Shown here: one piece after another, positions 46,060 to 56,236 of the stretch
Layout of the letters: each line of letters starts with the position of its first letter
Position numbering within the stretch: position 1 is the first letter of the stretch
Origin: Legionella sp.
GTDB lineage: Bacteria > Pseudomonadota > Gammaproteobacteria > Legionellales > Legionellaceae
DNA: 64,000 nt
Reading direction: 5' to 3'
Assembly (NCBI GenBank): GCA_002786205.1
Contig: PEQM01000011.1
Span: forward strand, 1 to 64,000
The notes under the pieces: generated by a model
The model's input: the letters and a program-made list of their open reading frames with translations, nothing else
Databases searched by the model: none
What the model was told of the DNA's origin: nothing
Position numbers and translations under genes: made by a program

Positions 46060-47214
46060 TTAACCTAAAGCGTGTTGTAGGTCTGCTTGTAAATCGTCAA
46101 TATGCTCTATGCCTACTGACAGGCGAATAAAACCATCATCTATCCCTAGAAGGGCTCGTTGTTCAGGAGGAATAGATGCGTGTGTCATCAGTGCAGGATG
46201 CTCAATTAAGCTCTCAACACCGCCTAGGCTTTCGGCCAGAGTAAATAGTTCACAACGCGCCAGAACCCGTTGAGCTGCCTCAAGTCCTCCATCAACGACC
46301 ATAGAGATCATTCCACCAAAAGCGCCAGACATTTGTTTTTTGGCCAGCTGATGTTGGGTATGAGTGGTTAAACCAGGATAGATGACGTGTTTGATTTTGG
46401 AGTGAGCTTGTAGCCAATGAGCCAATTGATAGGCATTACTACAATGACGTTCCATACGTAAAGACAGTGTTTTTAAGCTGCGTAATACTAAAAAACTATC
46501 AAAAGGACTGGCTACGCCGCCACAAGAGTTTTGCAGGAAGGCTATTTGGTTGGCAATCGCTTCGTTTTCGCCGACAACAACTACGCCGCTGATGACATCA
46601 GAATGTCCATTGAGATATTTGGTTGCCGAATGAACTACGATATCGATTCCATACTCTAATGGTCTTTGTAACCAGGGCGTGGCAAAAGTATTGTCTACTA
46701 CAGAAATCAGTTGATGGCGTTTTGCGATGGCTGCAATATGCTGCAAGTCTACGAGTTTTAGCATCGGATTAGAGGGTGTTTCCAGCCAAATCATTTTGGT
46801 TTTAGGGGTTATTAATGCCTCAATCGATTCAGGATGGGTCATGTCAACAAAAGAAAAAGACAGATGTGATGTTCGAGTTTTTACTTTATCGAACAAGCGA
46901 AAACTACCACCATACAGATCATCCATTGCAATGACATGATCGCCTGCGTTTAATAAATCAATTACAGTATTAATCGCGGCCATTCCAGAAGCAAAAGCAA
47001 AGCCTTGTTTTCCCGACTCAAGACTTGCAATACAGGCTTCATAAGCGCTGCGAGTAGGGTTTTGCGTACGTGAATATTCATAACCAGAATGTTTTCCCGG
47101 GGCACTTTGTTTGTAAGTGGATGTGGCATAGATGGGGGTCATCACGGCGCCTGTATGAGGACAAGGTGCTTGTCCTGCATGAATGGCGCGTGTATCAAAG
47201 TGGGCTTTATTCAT
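46060..47214 (-). CDS. metB: Cystathionine gamma-synthase / gamma-lyase
   Basis: PLP enzyme of transsulfuration. The N-terminus TRAIHAGQAPCPHTGAVMTPIYATSTYKQ, given in parts, is family-typical; YEYSRTQNPTR holds the phosphate-contacting Tyr and Arg, and HSATKYLNGHSDVISG contains the PLP lysine. SLGGVESLIEHPALMTHASI near the end is conserved. Synthase (metB) and lyase (mccB/cgl) are hard to separate by sequence, so the symbol is provisional. Length 384 fits both. It is upstream of dapD on the same strand but 68 bases away. Confidence 0.85.
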   Translation of the reverse strand: MNKAHFDTRAIHAGQAPCPHTGAVMTPIYATSTYKQSAPGKHSGYEYSRTQNPTRSAYEACIASLESGKQGFAFASGMAAINTVIDLLNAGDHVIAMDDLYGGSFRLFDKVKTRTSHLSFSFVDMTHPESIEALITPKTKMIWLETPSNPMLKLVDLQHIAAIAKRHQLISVVDNTFATPWLQRPLEYGIDIVVHSATKYLNGHSDVISGVVVVGENEAIANQIAFLQNSCGGVASPFDSFLVLRSLKTLSLRMERHCSNAYQLAHWLQAHSKIKHVIYPGLTTHTQHQLAKKQMSGAFGGMISMVVDGGLEAAQRVLARCELFTLAESLGGVESLIEHPALMTHASIPPEQRALLGIDDGFIRLSVGIEHIDDLQADLQHALG

Positions 47215-47307
47215 ATTAATCCTTTATCTTTGTTCACTAAATTCTATCGCAAAAAGTAAGATTAATGCTAGGATAAATAAGTAATAGTAGAAGAGGGATG
47301 TTTTCCC

Positions 47308-47811
47308 ATGAAGTTTGACATTCACACCATATGGTCTTTAAAAACCTCTAAAGGGTTTGTAATCGGTTTAATTGCTTTATTCAGCCTATTAACAGTTGGA
47401 GAATACCTTAAATGGTTTTTTATGCCATCGCTTTTACAAACAGTGAGTCCGGTTGAGTCACTTACCGTACCTATGGATAAAAAAGACAGCTTTATTGATT
47501 TATTCAATTCTTCTTTATTTGGTGTCTATATTCCTAATGATTTGAATCAAATCAAACAATCTATGTTAAATATTACTTTGGCAGGCATACTTTTGGGAGC
47601 CCATTCAGCTGATTCTCAAGTGATTATCCGATCAGCAGAAGGTGACGAAAAAAATTATAAGATAAACGATCTTATTCCGGGTGACGTTCTTATTAAAAAA
47701 ATTATGGCTGATGGCATTTTGGTAGAGCATAATGGCTCTTTGGAGCGAATAAATTTGCCGGAGGATGAGTTAACTTTTGATCCGGTAGCAAGGCCTTTAA
47801 GGAATGATTAG
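47308..47811 (+). CDS. lspC: Type II secretion protein GspC (LspC)
   Basis: Inner membrane clamp protein of the Lsp type II secretion system, which in Legionella exports proteases and other virulence enzymes. It has a short cytoplasmic N-terminus, one membrane helix (GFVIGLIALFSLLTVGEYL) and a periplasmic HR domain: LFGVYIPN, ITLAGILLGA, SQVIIRSAEGDEKNYKINDLIPGDVLIKKIMADGILVEHNGSLERINLP (read in parts). Length 167 is short because the usual C-terminal PDZ or coiled coil is missing. The next gene overlaps its end. Confidence 0.88.
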   Translation: MKFDIHTIWSLKTSKGFVIGLIALFSLLTVGEYLKWFFMPSLLQTVSPVESLTVPMDKKDSFIDLFNSSLFGVYIPNDLNQIKQSMLNITLAGILLGAHSADSQVIIRSAEGDEKNYKINDLIPGDVLIKKIMADGILVEHNGSLERINLPEDELTFDPVARPLRND

Positions 47812-47812
47812 A

Positions 47813-48187
47813 ATGAAAAAAATTTTAAAAGCAACAATAGGCATGGGGCTGCTTTTTTTATTGAATGCATGTCATACATACAGCTTACAAGAGGGGATGC
47901 AAAGCTTTCGTAATGAAGAATACAGAAAGGCATTTGTTCGCCTGAAACCGGAAGCCATTAAGGGGCAAAGAGATGCTCAGTATGCGGTAGGGTACATGTA
48001 TTACTATGGTGTGGGAGTGGTGGAAAACAGGCGGCAAGCCTGGTATTGGATTAATACAGCAGCCAGTTTAGGGCAACCGCAAGCGATAGAGGCTGTGCAT
48101 TTGTTACAAAAGGGCAGTTTGAAAAAACAAAAGATTTTTGCCTCATTGCCTTTACAAAATTACCCTGTGAAAAAAGACCTTTACTAG
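47813..48187 (+). CDS. Sel1-repeat lipoprotein
   Basis: 124 residues from the ATG at 47813; an earlier ATG at 47804 sits too close to the aagga site. The signal peptide ends in a lipobox (LLNAC). The mature protein has about two Sel1-like repeats: DAQYAVGYMYYYGVGVVENRRQAWYWINTAASLGQPQAI, seen in parts. Sel1 proteins act in protein-protein contacts; in Legionella some aid host entry. Coupled to lspC by overlap, so it may support type II secretion, but that is inference. Confidence 0.82.
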   Translation: MKKILKATIGMGLLFLLNACHTYSLQEGMQSFRNEEYRKAFVRLKPEAIKGQRDAQYAVGYMYYYGVGVVENRRQAWYWINTAASLGQPQAIEAVHLLQKGSLKKQKIFASLPLQNYPVKKDLY

Positions 48188-48524
48188 CACGACCTTATGA
48201 AAAAATATGTTTGGAAATTGAATGGCAGAAATGGTTTAGCAAGTTGATACCAAAAGATATCGTTAAAAGTAGTCAGGGTATTTGGGGGCGGAGCAGAATA
48301 TCCTGATGAACAATAAATCGCTTAATACGGTCTTTGTGTATGACAAAAAATTAAATGGTGCTGTTATTTTGTAGAAAATAAAAGCTCTTAATATTTTGTT
48401 AATAAAGAGCGTGTATAATAAAGGGCGAACCGAAATGTTCTTAATTTGATCAATAGGCATGCCAAGGTACCATGGAAGCGTTCTATGGATAGTAAGGTAG
48501 CTGTTTTGTAAGGGAGATTTAAAA
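48188..48524. promoter_or_regulatory. csrA upstream region
   Basis: About 337 bases with no gene. A consensus -10 TATAAT lies at 48414-48419, 105 bases before the csrA start, but no good -35 is at the right distance, so a sigma factor other than the main one is possible. A long 5' leader for csrA would follow. Confidence 0.35.
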
Positions 48525-48719
48525 ATGTTGATTTTAACTCGACGTATAGGTGAAACTTTAATTATTGGTGATGATGTAAATATTACTGTTTTAGGCGTTA
48601 AAGGAAACCAGGTACGTTTAGGTATTAATGCGCCAAAAGATGTTTCTGTACACCGCGAAGAAATTTATTTACGTATTCAACAAGAAAAAGAATCAGATGA
48701 TTCTACCGAAACAGTATAA
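48525..48719 (+). CDS. csrA: Carbon storage regulator CsrA
   Basis: Post-transcriptional regulator that binds GGA motifs in mRNA leaders; in Legionella it holds back transmissive traits until RsmY/RsmZ-type RNAs titrate it. The 64 residues match CsrA fully: [41 protein letters not shown] with the RNA-contacting Leu4 and Arg44. The tail is acidic and Ser/Thr-rich. The ribosome site is agggagat. It is monocistronic. Confidence 0.97.
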   Translation: MLILTRRIGETLIIGDDVNITVLGVKGNQVRLGINAPKDVSVHREEIYLRIQQEKESDDSTETV

Positions 48720-48782
48720 AGAATTTTCTCGCAGTTCATCCAGTTCCGGGTAAGTAAAACTATCCGGGACGAACCTCTGTCC

Positions 48783-49763
48783 TTATTCATTTCTTAAAGT
48801 AGCATCCCCGGAAGACATGAACCATTTTTTTCCTTGTTGATCTTTTAAGATTAGTTGCCCAAAACTATCAATGCCACAGGCGACACCTTCTATTTTATTA
48901 TTGCCTTGCGTCACTGTAATAATTTTGCCCTGTAGATAGTCGTGATTTTGCCATTCCTGGCTAAAAAAAGCCAAATCATGTTCTATGAAATCAGTAAGAT
49001 AGCGCTCTAGCTGGATGATCAATTGTGCAATCAACAGGTTTTTATCCTGTATGGTTTGAGTTAGTTCAAATAAAGAACACCAAGGTTTATCAAAAAGAGG
49101 CGATGTAGCGGTATCAGAATTTACATTTAAGCCAATTCCAATAATGACGTCTACTGAGTGGGATGTTTGAGGAATGAGCTCAATCAAGCTGCCGCATAAT
49201 TTTTTATTCTGCCACAAAATATCATTAGGCCATTTTATTTTTATATCTTGTTGACGGTTAAATGCCTCCAGTGCTGCCATGATGGCAAGGCTTGTAACCA
49301 AACTGAGTCCGGATAATTTTTTAACCGAAGCATGCAAATGCCAACGGCTGGAGCAGTAGATATTTTCTCCAAAAGGAGAATGCCATTTGCGGTCAAATCG
49401 GCCTCGACCCTGTGTTTGTTGTTCTGCGCAACAAATGCTTGTCAATGTATTGGAAGGTATTTCTTTTAAATAGCGGTTGGTGGAGTCAATATTACTAAAT
49501 AAATGAAGCTGGAAGGGATTTTTTAAATGCCTTTGTAATTCAGTAGTTATTTTTTTTTCATCGAGAAGAAAAGGAGGTTTTGATAACTGATAGCCTTGTT
49601 GGAGGCAGTAATTAATAGATACTCCTGCGTCTACTAAGGTCTGTAGATGCATTTTAAGTGTAGCGCTTTCTTTAAAGAGTGCCTGTTGTAATTCGGTTTC
49701 CTTATGATATTGTCCATCGGCCAGTAGGGTTAAAATAATTTGTTGTGTCTGATGCCATTGCAT
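48783..49763 (-). CDS. birA: Biotin-protein ligase / biotin repressor BirA
   Basis: Attaches biotin to the AccB carrier and, as dimer, may repress biotin genes. An N-terminal winged helix (residues 1-65, TLLADGQYHKETELQQAL) precedes the ligase domain, where QTQGRGRFDRKWHSP is the biotinyl-AMP loop and IKWPNDILW holds the catalytic Lys. A small SH3-like domain closes the protein. Length 326 is like E. coli BirA. The stop of the upstream gene touches its ATG, so the two are co-transcribed. Confidence 0.95.
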   Translation of the reverse strand: MQWHQTQQIILTLLADGQYHKETELQQALFKESATLKMHLQTLVDAGVSINYCLQQGYQLSKPPFLLDEKKITTELQRHLKNPFQLHLFSNIDSTNRYLKEIPSNTLTSICCAEQQTQGRGRFDRKWHSPFGENIYCSSRWHLHASVKKLSGLSLVTSLAIMAALEAFNRQQDIKIKWPNDILWQNKKLCGSLIELIPQTSHSVDVIIGIGLNVNSDTATSPLFDKPWCSLFELTQTIQDKNLLIAQLIIQLERYLTDFIEHDLAFFSQEWQNHDYLQGKIITVTQGNNKIEGVACGIDSFGQLILKDQQGKKWFMSSGDATLRNE

Positions 49764-50501
49764 TTAAAAAACCAGACTGGTGCTTTGTTCTAGCTGAATG
49801 ATACCATGACGAATTTCTCTTACGGTGGGATGGTGGCATAAGGCGCCACTGCAGGCTATTTTAGGCATGAAAGAGCGTAACTGCCAGGTGGTATTATATA
49901 AAGGATCTTCTACCAGCTGCTTGGTAGGAAATGTTGTCGGGACGCTAAATTCTTGTGTAGGATAAGACAAGCCAAGGCCGTTAATTTTGATAAATGCTTC
50001 TTTTTGAGACCAGATATGAAAAAATAATGCTGCCTTTAAAGAAGGAGGGGCTTTTTGTAATTCTGCAAGTTCTTTTTTGGAAAACAAATTGGCGGCAATT
50101 CCTTCATAAGGACGTGCTGAATAATGCTCAATATCCACCCCAATAGGAAATTGTTTGCCTACGGCCAATAAAGCCAAATCTTTGCTGTGGCTTAAATTAA
50201 ACTGTAATTTTTGCGTGTTCACAACACTGGGTTTTCCCTGGGGGTTATAGGTAAACTCTAAATCTTGAGGCGCTGTGTTTAAATAGCGCGCTAAAATAAT
50301 ACGTACGGCAGTCCGTGCGGTTGCAAAACGACGTCTATGCCTATCGAAATAAAAACGTGAAGCCCGCGCTTTTTCTTCGGCATTGAGAAAAGAATCGGCA
50401 ACATGCAATTCCTGCTCTAGTGAAAACTGCCATAAATCAATTCGAGATTCATGGAGTACACACTGTTCACTGTTTAAAGGGATAAATCCGGGTATCATCA
50501 T
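49764..50501 (-). CDS. Sfp-type 4'-phosphopantetheinyl transferase
   Basis: Loads the phosphopantetheine arm onto carrier proteins. The motifs are FNLSHSKD near residue 101, IGVDIE with Asp123 and Glu125, and FHIWSQKEAFIKINGLGLS with Trp164, Lys167 and Glu168. At 245 residues it is the long Sfp class, which serves NRPS/PKS or lysine biosynthesis carriers as well as AcpP. An ATG is present at each of the first two codons. It pairs with birA, another carrier-modifying enzyme, and is divergent from accA. Confidence 0.93.
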   Translation of the reverse strand: MMIPGFIPLNSEQCVLHESRIDLWQFSLEQELHVADSFLNAEEKARASRFYFDRHRRRFATARTAVRIILARYLNTAPQDLEFTYNPQGKPSVVNTQKLQFNLSHSKDLALLAVGKQFPIGVDIEHYSARPYEGIAANLFSKKELAELQKAPPSLKAALFFHIWSQKEAFIKINGLGLSYPTQEFSVPTTFPTKQLVEDPLYNTTWQLRSFMPKIACSGALCHHPTVREIRHGIIQLEQSTSLVF

Positions 50502-50580
50502 AAGTGTTCTTTTGAGCTAGCGTCCATTAACGGTTAAGAGTATCATATACTCTGATCTTTAATTCAATACAGAGTAACAA

Positions 50581-51534
50581 ATGAGCCGACAATTTTTGGA
50601 TTTTGAGCAGCCTATCGAAGAGTTAAAGCAAAAAATCGAAGCTTTACGAATGGTGGGTAGTGATAATACAGTTAATTTAAGTGAAGAAATTGCAAGGCTT
50701 GAGGCCAAATGTGAAGAGTTAACAGCATCTATTTTTTCCAATTTAGAGCCTTGGCAAATAGCACAAATGGCCCGCCATCCTTTACGTCCGCAGACAACAG
50801 ATTATATAGAACGTATTTTCACTGATTTCCAGGAACTTCATGGTGACAGGAGTTATTCTTCAGCACCTGCTATTATAGGCGGTTTAGCACGTTTGCAAGG
50901 TGAACCGGTGATGGTGATAGGCCATCAAAAAGGGAAGCGCACTAAAGAGAAAGTGTATAGAAATTTTGGTATGGCTCGCCCGGAAGAATACAGGAAAGCA
51001 TTACGCTTGATGCAAATGGCTGAACAATTCAAATTGCCTATCATTACTTTTATCGATACAGCTGGCGCTTATCCTGGCATTGGCGCCGAAGAGCGCAACC
51101 AGTCAGAAGCCATTGCACGTAATCTCTTTGAGATGTCACGCTTTAAAACGCCTATTCTTTGTGTGGTTACCGGCGAGGCTGGTTCAGGTGGGGCATTGGC
51201 TATTGGTGTTGGAGACAGTATTTTTATGCTGCAATTTGGTATTTATTCAGTGATTTCACCGGAAGGATGTGCCTCGATATTGTGGAAAGATCCCTCTAAA
51301 GCCAGCGAAGCGGCTCGTGCAATGGGAATTACAGCAGACCAAATCATGAATAATAAAATAATAGACAAAGTAATTCCTGAGCCTTTAGGCGGTGCGCATA
51401 GAGATGTAGATGACATGGCAAGACGTGTACAACAATCTTTAATTGACGAATTGGCTGTTTTGCAGAAAATGCCTTTAGAGCAGCTGGTTGAAAAACGATA
51501 TCAAAAATTCATGGCAATGGGTGCTTGTGACTGA
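50581..51534 (+). CDS. accA: Acetyl-CoA carboxylase carboxyltransferase alpha
   Basis: Forms malonyl-CoA with AccD. Family motifs include [18 protein letters not shown] at the N-terminus, [38 protein letters not shown] and [16 protein letters not shown], the last being the oxyanion-forming loop region. Length 317 is standard. tilS overlaps its stop. Confidence 0.98.
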   Translation: MSRQFLDFEQPIEELKQKIEALRMVGSDNTVNLSEEIARLEAKCEELTASIFSNLEPWQIAQMARHPLRPQTTDYIERIFTDFQELHGDRSYSSAPAIIGGLARLQGEPVMVIGHQKGKRTKEKVYRNFGMARPEEYRKALRLMQMAEQFKLPIITFIDTAGAYPGIGAEERNQSEAIARNLFEMSRFKTPILCVVTGEAGSGGALAIGVGDSIFMLQFGIYSVISPEGCASILWKDPSKASEAARAMGITADQIMNNKIIDKVIPEPLGGAHRDVDDMARRVQQSLIDELAVLQKMPLEQLVEKRYQKFMAMGACD

Positions 51535-52804
51535 GTTGTTGTTTGATTTGGCATGGTTAAACCGCTTACAATCTTACAAACAGTTGGTTGTAGGCTTTAG
51601 CGGCGGGCTTGATTCCACCGTATTATTGCATTGGTGTGCTTCTGTACCGGCATTGAAGTCCCGCTTGCTTGCTGTGCATGTGAATCATGGTTTGAGTTCT
51701 AATGCCCTTTCCTGGCAAATACATTGTGAGCGATGGTGTGCACAGTTGCAAATTCCTTTTGTCACTCATGCTGTTGAATTCAATAGAGACGCCAATATAG
51801 AAGAAGGTGCACGCACTGCTCGTTATGCTCTTTTTCAAGATTTAGTCCCCAAAGACGGCTGTTTGTTGCTAGGTCACCATAAAGATGATCAGGCTGAAAC
51901 TTTATTGCTCAATTTATTTCGTGGCGCAGGAGTGGATGGATTGGCTGCTATGCCTGAGATTGCTTCTTTTGGTTTGGGCGTTGTAGCAAGACCGTTGCTG
52001 TCTTGTTTTCAAGTTCAGTTGTCTCATTATGCTCAATGTCATCAGTTACAATGGATAGAGGATGAAAGCAATGAGGACAGTTACTATTCCCGTAATTATT
52101 TACGTCATCGCGTCATGCCTTTGCTTAATGAAAAATGGCCTGGTGTCGTAAGTAATCTTGCTCGAACAGCCAAGCATTGTCAAAGTGCTCAAATGAACTT
52201 GTACGCTTTAGCACAAGAAGACTGTGGTGCATTAAAAAAAGAAACAACCAGTCTGGATACAGCGCCATTAGAAAACTTAAGTGAAGAGCGCTTGGTGAAT
52301 GTATTACGTTATTGGTTGAAGAGCAATGCGGTTAAATCACCTTCTACGGCTGTATGTTCACAGATTATCCGTTTGATTGATGCTGCTGAGGATGCAAATC
52401 CTGTTGTTCGCTGGCATGACATCAGTATTCGTCGTTACCAAAAAATCTTATATATAGAGCGCGAGACATTTGATGTAAGGCAAGAGGCGTTTTGGACGGA
52501 TTTCCCCAAGCCTCTTAAACTAGGTAATAAAATAGTGCACGTCCGGCCAGCTCATCAAGGGCTTTTTATTCCACAAGGTGCGCAGCTTCGCATGACTTTT
52601 CGTCAAGGTGGCGAATCTTTTGTTTTTCGTGGACAAACCAAATCTTTAAAAAAACTGTTCCAGCAATGGCATATCCCTCCTTGGCTTAGAGCAGGTGTTC
52701 CTTTACTTTATATCGATAATCAATTGGCTGCAGTGGCAGGTTATGCCATCAGCGATTCTTTTTTTGTAACCAGAGAGCCCGCTTGGGAGCTCTGGTTTGA
52801 TTAG
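51527..52804 (+). CDS. tilS: tRNA(Ile)-lysidine synthetase
   Basis: Converts C34 of tRNA-Ile2 to lysidine so that it reads AUA. The PP-loop is [16 protein letters not shown] near residue 20. [23 protein letters not shown] is the second core motif, and [22 protein letters not shown] the third. The C-terminal lysidine domain ([33 protein letters not shown], in parts) is intact. A GTG at 51527 overlapping the accA stop is preferred over the open frame from 51488. accA-tilS order is typical of gammaproteobacteria. Confidence 0.95.
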   Translation: MTELLFDLAWLNRLQSYKQLVVGFSGGLDSTVLLHWCASVPALKSRLLAVHVNHGLSSNALSWQIHCERWCAQLQIPFVTHAVEFNRDANIEEGARTARYALFQDLVPKDGCLLLGHHKDDQAETLLLNLFRGAGVDGLAAMPEIASFGLGVVARPLLSCFQVQLSHYAQCHQLQWIEDESNEDSYYSRNYLRHRVMPLLNEKWPGVVSNLARTAKHCQSAQMNLYALAQEDCGALKKETTSLDTAPLENLSEERLVNVLRYWLKSNAVKSPSTAVCSQIIRLIDAAEDANPVVRWHDISIRRYQKILYIERETFDVRQEAFWTDFPKPLKLGNKIVHVRPAHQGLFIPQGAQLRMTFRQGGESFVFRGQTKSLKKLFQQWHIPPWLRAGVPLLYIDNQLAAVAGYAISDSFFVTREPAWELWFD

Positions 52805-52812
52805 GGTTGATG

Positions 52813-54189
52813 TTAGCACTCAGGTAAATTCACAGCCAATCCTCCCATAGAGGTTTCCTTATAAATGCTTTGCATGTCCATACCCGTTTGCTTCATTGTT
52901 TTAATGACCTTATCCAAAGAAATATGATGTTGACCATCACCCATAAGTGCCATGCGGCTTGCATTGACTGCTTTGACTGCACCCATGGCATTTCGTTCTA
53001 TACAAGGAATTTGCACCAAACCCATGACTGGGTCACATGTCATGCCCAAGTGATGCTCCATAGCAATTTCAGCTGCATTTTCCACTTGCTCTATAGTACC
53101 ACCAAGTACCGCGGTCAGTGCAGCAGCAGCCATAGATGAAGCAACGCCCACCTCACCTTGGCAACCTACTTCAGCGCCAGAAATAGACGCGCCCTTTTTG
53201 TAAAGAATGCCAATGGCGGCGGCTGTAAGGAAATAGGTATAAATGGCTTCCGCATTCATACAGTCGTGTGCTTCCTGGCAGTATTTCAATACAGCAGGAA
53301 TAATTCCTGCGGCGCCATTCGTAGGAGCGGTTACGATACGTCCACCCGCAGCATTTTCTTCATTCACCGCAATAGCGTACAGATTGAGACGATTCATAAT
53401 GTCAGAATGTTCAAAAACACTTTTAATGCCTTTGTGTTCAGTGAGTTTCTTATATAGGTCAGGAGCTCTTCGTTTGACTTGCAGTCCACCAGGAAGAATG
53501 CCTTCATGTTGACATCCATTGGCGATGCAGTCATCCATTACTTGGGCTATCGCTAAAATTCCTTCATGTATCTCTTTTTCGCTGCGCCAGGTTTTTTCAT
53601 TTTCTAACATCAATTCAGCAATAGATAATTGTTGTGTTTTACAATGAGTTAATAATTCTTCTGCTGTTGAAAAAGGGAAGGGGGGCAAATGAGACTCTAT
53701 CACTTTTGCATGAAATGCTTTTTCAGTAGTAATAAATCCCCCGCCAATCGAATAATAGACCTCTTGTTGTAGCACGGTGCCATTTTTATCATAAGCAGAA
53801 AAACGCATGCCATTAGAGTGAAGGGGTAATAATTCTTTTTGTAAAAATAAAAAATCTTCTTTTTCATCGAAAGCAATCTGTTTTTTACCAGCAAGATTTA
53901 ATAACCGGGTATGTAAAATTTCTTGCATACGAGGCACCATGCTTTCAGGAATGACTGTATCAGGTGACTGACTTTCAAGACCATTTAAAATGGCTTTGTC
54001 AGTACCATGCCCTTTACCGGTTAAAGCCAAAGAGCCATATAATTGGATGCAGACTCTTTGCGTTAAATTCAGATGATTGGTTTGTTCTAGTTGGTGAACA
54101 AAGGCATTGGCTGCCAACATAGGGCCTACGGTATGAGAACTGGAAGGCCCAATGCCGATAGAAAATAAATCAAACACGCTGATATTCAT
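52813..54189 (-). CDS. sdaA: L-serine ammonia-lyase
   Basis: Iron-sulfur enzyme that deaminates serine to pyruvate, important because Legionella feeds on amino acids. The ATG at 54189 gives [24 protein letters not shown], the family N-terminus; the frame is open four codons further up. The ATP-free [4Fe-4S] type is indicated by [41 protein letters not shown], the three expected Cys being present. Length 458 is normal for single-chain SdaA. It converges on tilS. Confidence 0.96.
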   Translation of the reverse strand: MNISVFDLFSIGIGPSSSHTVGPMLAANAFVHQLEQTNHLNLTQRVCIQLYGSLALTGKGHGTDKAILNGLESQSPDTVIPESMVPRMQEILHTRLLNLAGKKQIAFDEKEDFLFLQKELLPLHSNGMRFSAYDKNGTVLQQEVYYSIGGGFITTEKAFHAKVIESHLPPFPFSTAEELLTHCKTQQLSIAELMLENEKTWRSEKEIHEGILAIAQVMDDCIANGCQHEGILPGGLQVKRRAPDLYKKLTEHKGIKSVFEHSDIMNRLNLYAIAVNEENAAGGRIVTAPTNGAAGIIPAVLKYCQEAHDCMNAEAIYTYFLTAAAIGILYKKGASISGAEVGCQGEVGVASSMAAAALTAVLGGTIEQVENAAEIAMEHHLGMTCDPVMGLVQIPCIERNAMGAVKAVNASRMALMGDGQHHISLDKVIKTMKQTGMDMQSIYKETSMGGLAVNLPEC

Positions 54190-54342
54190 AGCAAAACCCA
54201 TCTAGTTAAGTTCTCGCCAGTGTAGAAGCAACGGAAGCACTTGTCTATACAATAAATCTTGAGCTTGTACTAGTAATTATAATTAAAATTAGGCAGAATG
54301 AGATGGTATTTTTACATATAGAAAGATAAAAGGGGATTGTTT

Positions 54343-55050
54343 ATGAAGATCAAGTTGGTCACCGCTGCTGTTTTAGGACTGGCCTTATCCAGTGCAATAG
54401 CTGCAACCGATGCCGCATCATTATCTACAGACACAGACAAGTTGTCTTATAGTATTGGTGCTGATTTAGGGAAAAACTTCAAAGCGCAAGGCATTGAAAT
54501 CAATCCAACTGCATTAGCAAACGGAATGCAAGACGGAATGGGAGCCGGTCCTTTGGCATTAACTGAAGATCAAATGAAACAGGTATTAACCAACTTTCAA
54601 AAAGACTTAATGGCCAAACGTACTGCTGAACTCAATAAGAAGTCAGATGAAAATAAAACCAAAGGCGAAGCTTTTCTTGCCGACAACAAAACCAAACCCG
54701 GTGTAGTTGCCTTACCGAGTGGTTTACAGTACAAAATTCTTGAAGTAGGCAAAGGTGAAAAACCAGGTAAAAATGATACCGTAACCGTAGAATATACTGG
54801 TCATTTAATTAATGGCACTGTATTTGACAGTACTGAAAAAACAGGTAAACCCGCAACATTTCAGGTATCACAAGTTATTCCCGGTTGGACAGAAGCGCTA
54901 CAATTAATGCCTGCTGGTTCTACCTGGGAAATTTATGTACCTGCTAATCTGGCATATGGTGCTCGTAATGTGGGTGGCCCAATAGGACCTAATGAAACAT
55001 TGATATTTAAAATTCATCTAATTTCCACATCAAAAGCAGCTGCTAACTGA
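54343..55050 (+). CDS. mip: Mip, FKBP-type peptidyl-prolyl isomerase
   Basis: The macrophage infectivity potentiator, an outer-surface prolyl isomerase that helps intracellular infection. The ATG at 54343 follows aggggat. A signal peptide ([20 protein letters not shown]) is followed by the dimer domain ([20 protein letters not shown]), a long connecting helix near residues 75-115 and the FKBP domain from about 130: [59 protein letters not shown]. The catalytic aromatic and Asp residues (FDS, W in PGW, Y in AYG) are there. At 235 residues it is close to the L. pneumophila protein (233). Confidence 0.98.
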   Translation: MKIKLVTAAVLGLALSSAIAATDAASLSTDTDKLSYSIGADLGKNFKAQGIEINPTALANGMQDGMGAGPLALTEDQMKQVLTNFQKDLMAKRTAELNKKSDENKTKGEAFLADNKTKPGVVALPSGLQYKILEVGKGEKPGKNDTVTVEYTGHLINGTVFDSTEKTGKPATFQVSQVIPGWTEALQLMPAGSTWEIYVPANLAYGARNVGGPIGPNETLIFKIHLISTSKAAAN

Positions 55051-55070
55051 TCTTTGGCGGATGTTGAAAA

Positions 55071-55091
55071 CCCCATTCTTTGAGAGTGGGG
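55071..55091. terminator. Hairpin after mip
   Basis: CCCCATTCT (55071-55079) pairs with AGAGTGGGG (55083-55091) with one G-T pair and a three-base loop, 21 bases after the mip stop. It sits between convergent genes. No T-tract follows on the plus strand. Confidence 0.45.
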
Positions 55092-55102
55092 TGATACACG
55101 CC

Positions 55103-56236
55103 CTAGCTCCGATATAAATTTTCTTTTAAGTTGAACAAACGAAAGTTTTTAATGTGGACTTCCTCTGCCATAATCCTCTTTAACAGCTGTTTTAATTCCT
55201 GCCATTGCAAAAAAGACTCATTACAAAAGACGTCGATGGTTAGCGCCCCATTCACATAATGGAGATCCCAAAATAATACTTCAGGAAAATGAATTTGAAT
55301 TGGCGCTAATTGGCGCTCTAACTCAATGCGGCTGGGCAAGTGTAAAGAGGGGGCGGACACTTCATCATCTTCATGGTCAACATGTACCGTCACATCTTTG
55401 ACCTTGTTTATTTTATTCACTAAAGCATGATGTACTTTTTGAGCTATATAGTGCCCTTCAGAAACTGATATTCTGGGAGAAACAATAATATGAACATCAA
55501 TGAAGACATCATTGCCCATAGAGCGGCTGCGTAGCTGATGAATTTTCTTTACACCGTGTACGTTGTCGATGAGAGACTCAATTTCACTCAATAGTTCAGC
55601 ATCGATGGCGGTATCAACAAGTTCTTTAACACTATTCCAGCCATAATCCCAGCCCATTTTAATAATCATGAAACCGACAACTACGGCTGCTGCGGCGTCT
55701 AAAAAAGACAAGCCAGCCAAACTGCCAATAATTCCTATCAAGACGACTATTGAGGACGCTGCATCGGAGCGATGATGCCATGCGTTAGCGATGATAAGCG
55801 AAGAGTTTATTTTTTTCCCGATGTATTGTGTGTAGTGAAACAGGGCTTCATTAATCACTATTGAGGCTGTAATGATCAGAAGAGAGGGCCAATTAGGAAC
55901 CGTTGTCGTTTGATAAATTAATTCTTCGCAAGCATCCCAGGCAATACCAAAACCTGCCAGACAAAGCAGTAATGATAAAAATAGAGTAGCAGCCGTTTCT
56001 ATTCGCTGGTGGCCGTAAGGATGTGATTCGTCTGCATCGTGACTTCCATATTTGGAAGCAAACAAGACCATGATATCGGTAACCAGATCGGAAAAAGAAT
56101 GAATGCCATCGGCCACTAATGCATGGGAGTGAAATAAATAGCCTCCCATTATTTTTGCTATTCCTAATAATGCATTGCATCCTGCCCCAATAAGAGTCAC
56201 TTTTTTCGCTTGTTGGTATCGATTATTTGAAGTCAT
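55103..56236 (-). CDS. Cation diffusion facilitator (FieF/CzcD family)
   Basis: Inner membrane divalent-metal/proton antiporter. Six membrane helices; the metal site is seen in ALVADGIHSFSDLVTD (helix 2) and NAWHHRSDAASSIVV (helix 5). The cytoplasmic C-terminal domain (IESLIDNVHGVKKIHQLRSRSMGNDVFIDVHIIV, in parts) is intact and is followed by a ~90-residue extension (about 290-377) with VHVDHEDDEVSAPSLHLPSR, longer than E. coli FieF. Metal specificity, Zn, Fe or Mn, cannot be set. A cation efflux gene next to mip is also known in L. pneumophila. Confidence 0.92.
   Translation of the reverse strand: MTSNNRYQQAKKVTLIGAGCNALLGIAKIMGGYLFHSHALVADGIHSFSDLVTDIMVLFASKYGSHDADESHPYGHQRIETAATLFLSLLLCLAGFGIAWDACEELIYQTTTVPNWPSLLIITASIVINEALFHYTQYIGKKINSSLIIANAWHHRSDAASSIVVLIGIIGSLAGLSFLDAAAAVVVGFMIIKMGWDYGWNSVKELVDTAIDAELLSEIESLIDNVHGVKKIHQLRSRSMGNDVFIDVHIIVSPRISVSEGHYIAQKVHHALVNKINKVKDVTVHVDHEDDEVSAPSLHLPSRIELERQLAPIQIHFPEVLFWDLHYVNGALTIDVFCNESFLQWQELKQLLKRIMAEEVHIKNFRLFNLKENLYRS

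Noticed and set aside
48188-48262. 16-codon frame beginning MKKYVWKLNG before csrA
   Set aside because: No ribosome site, no likeness to any known leader peptide and no overlap with csrA.
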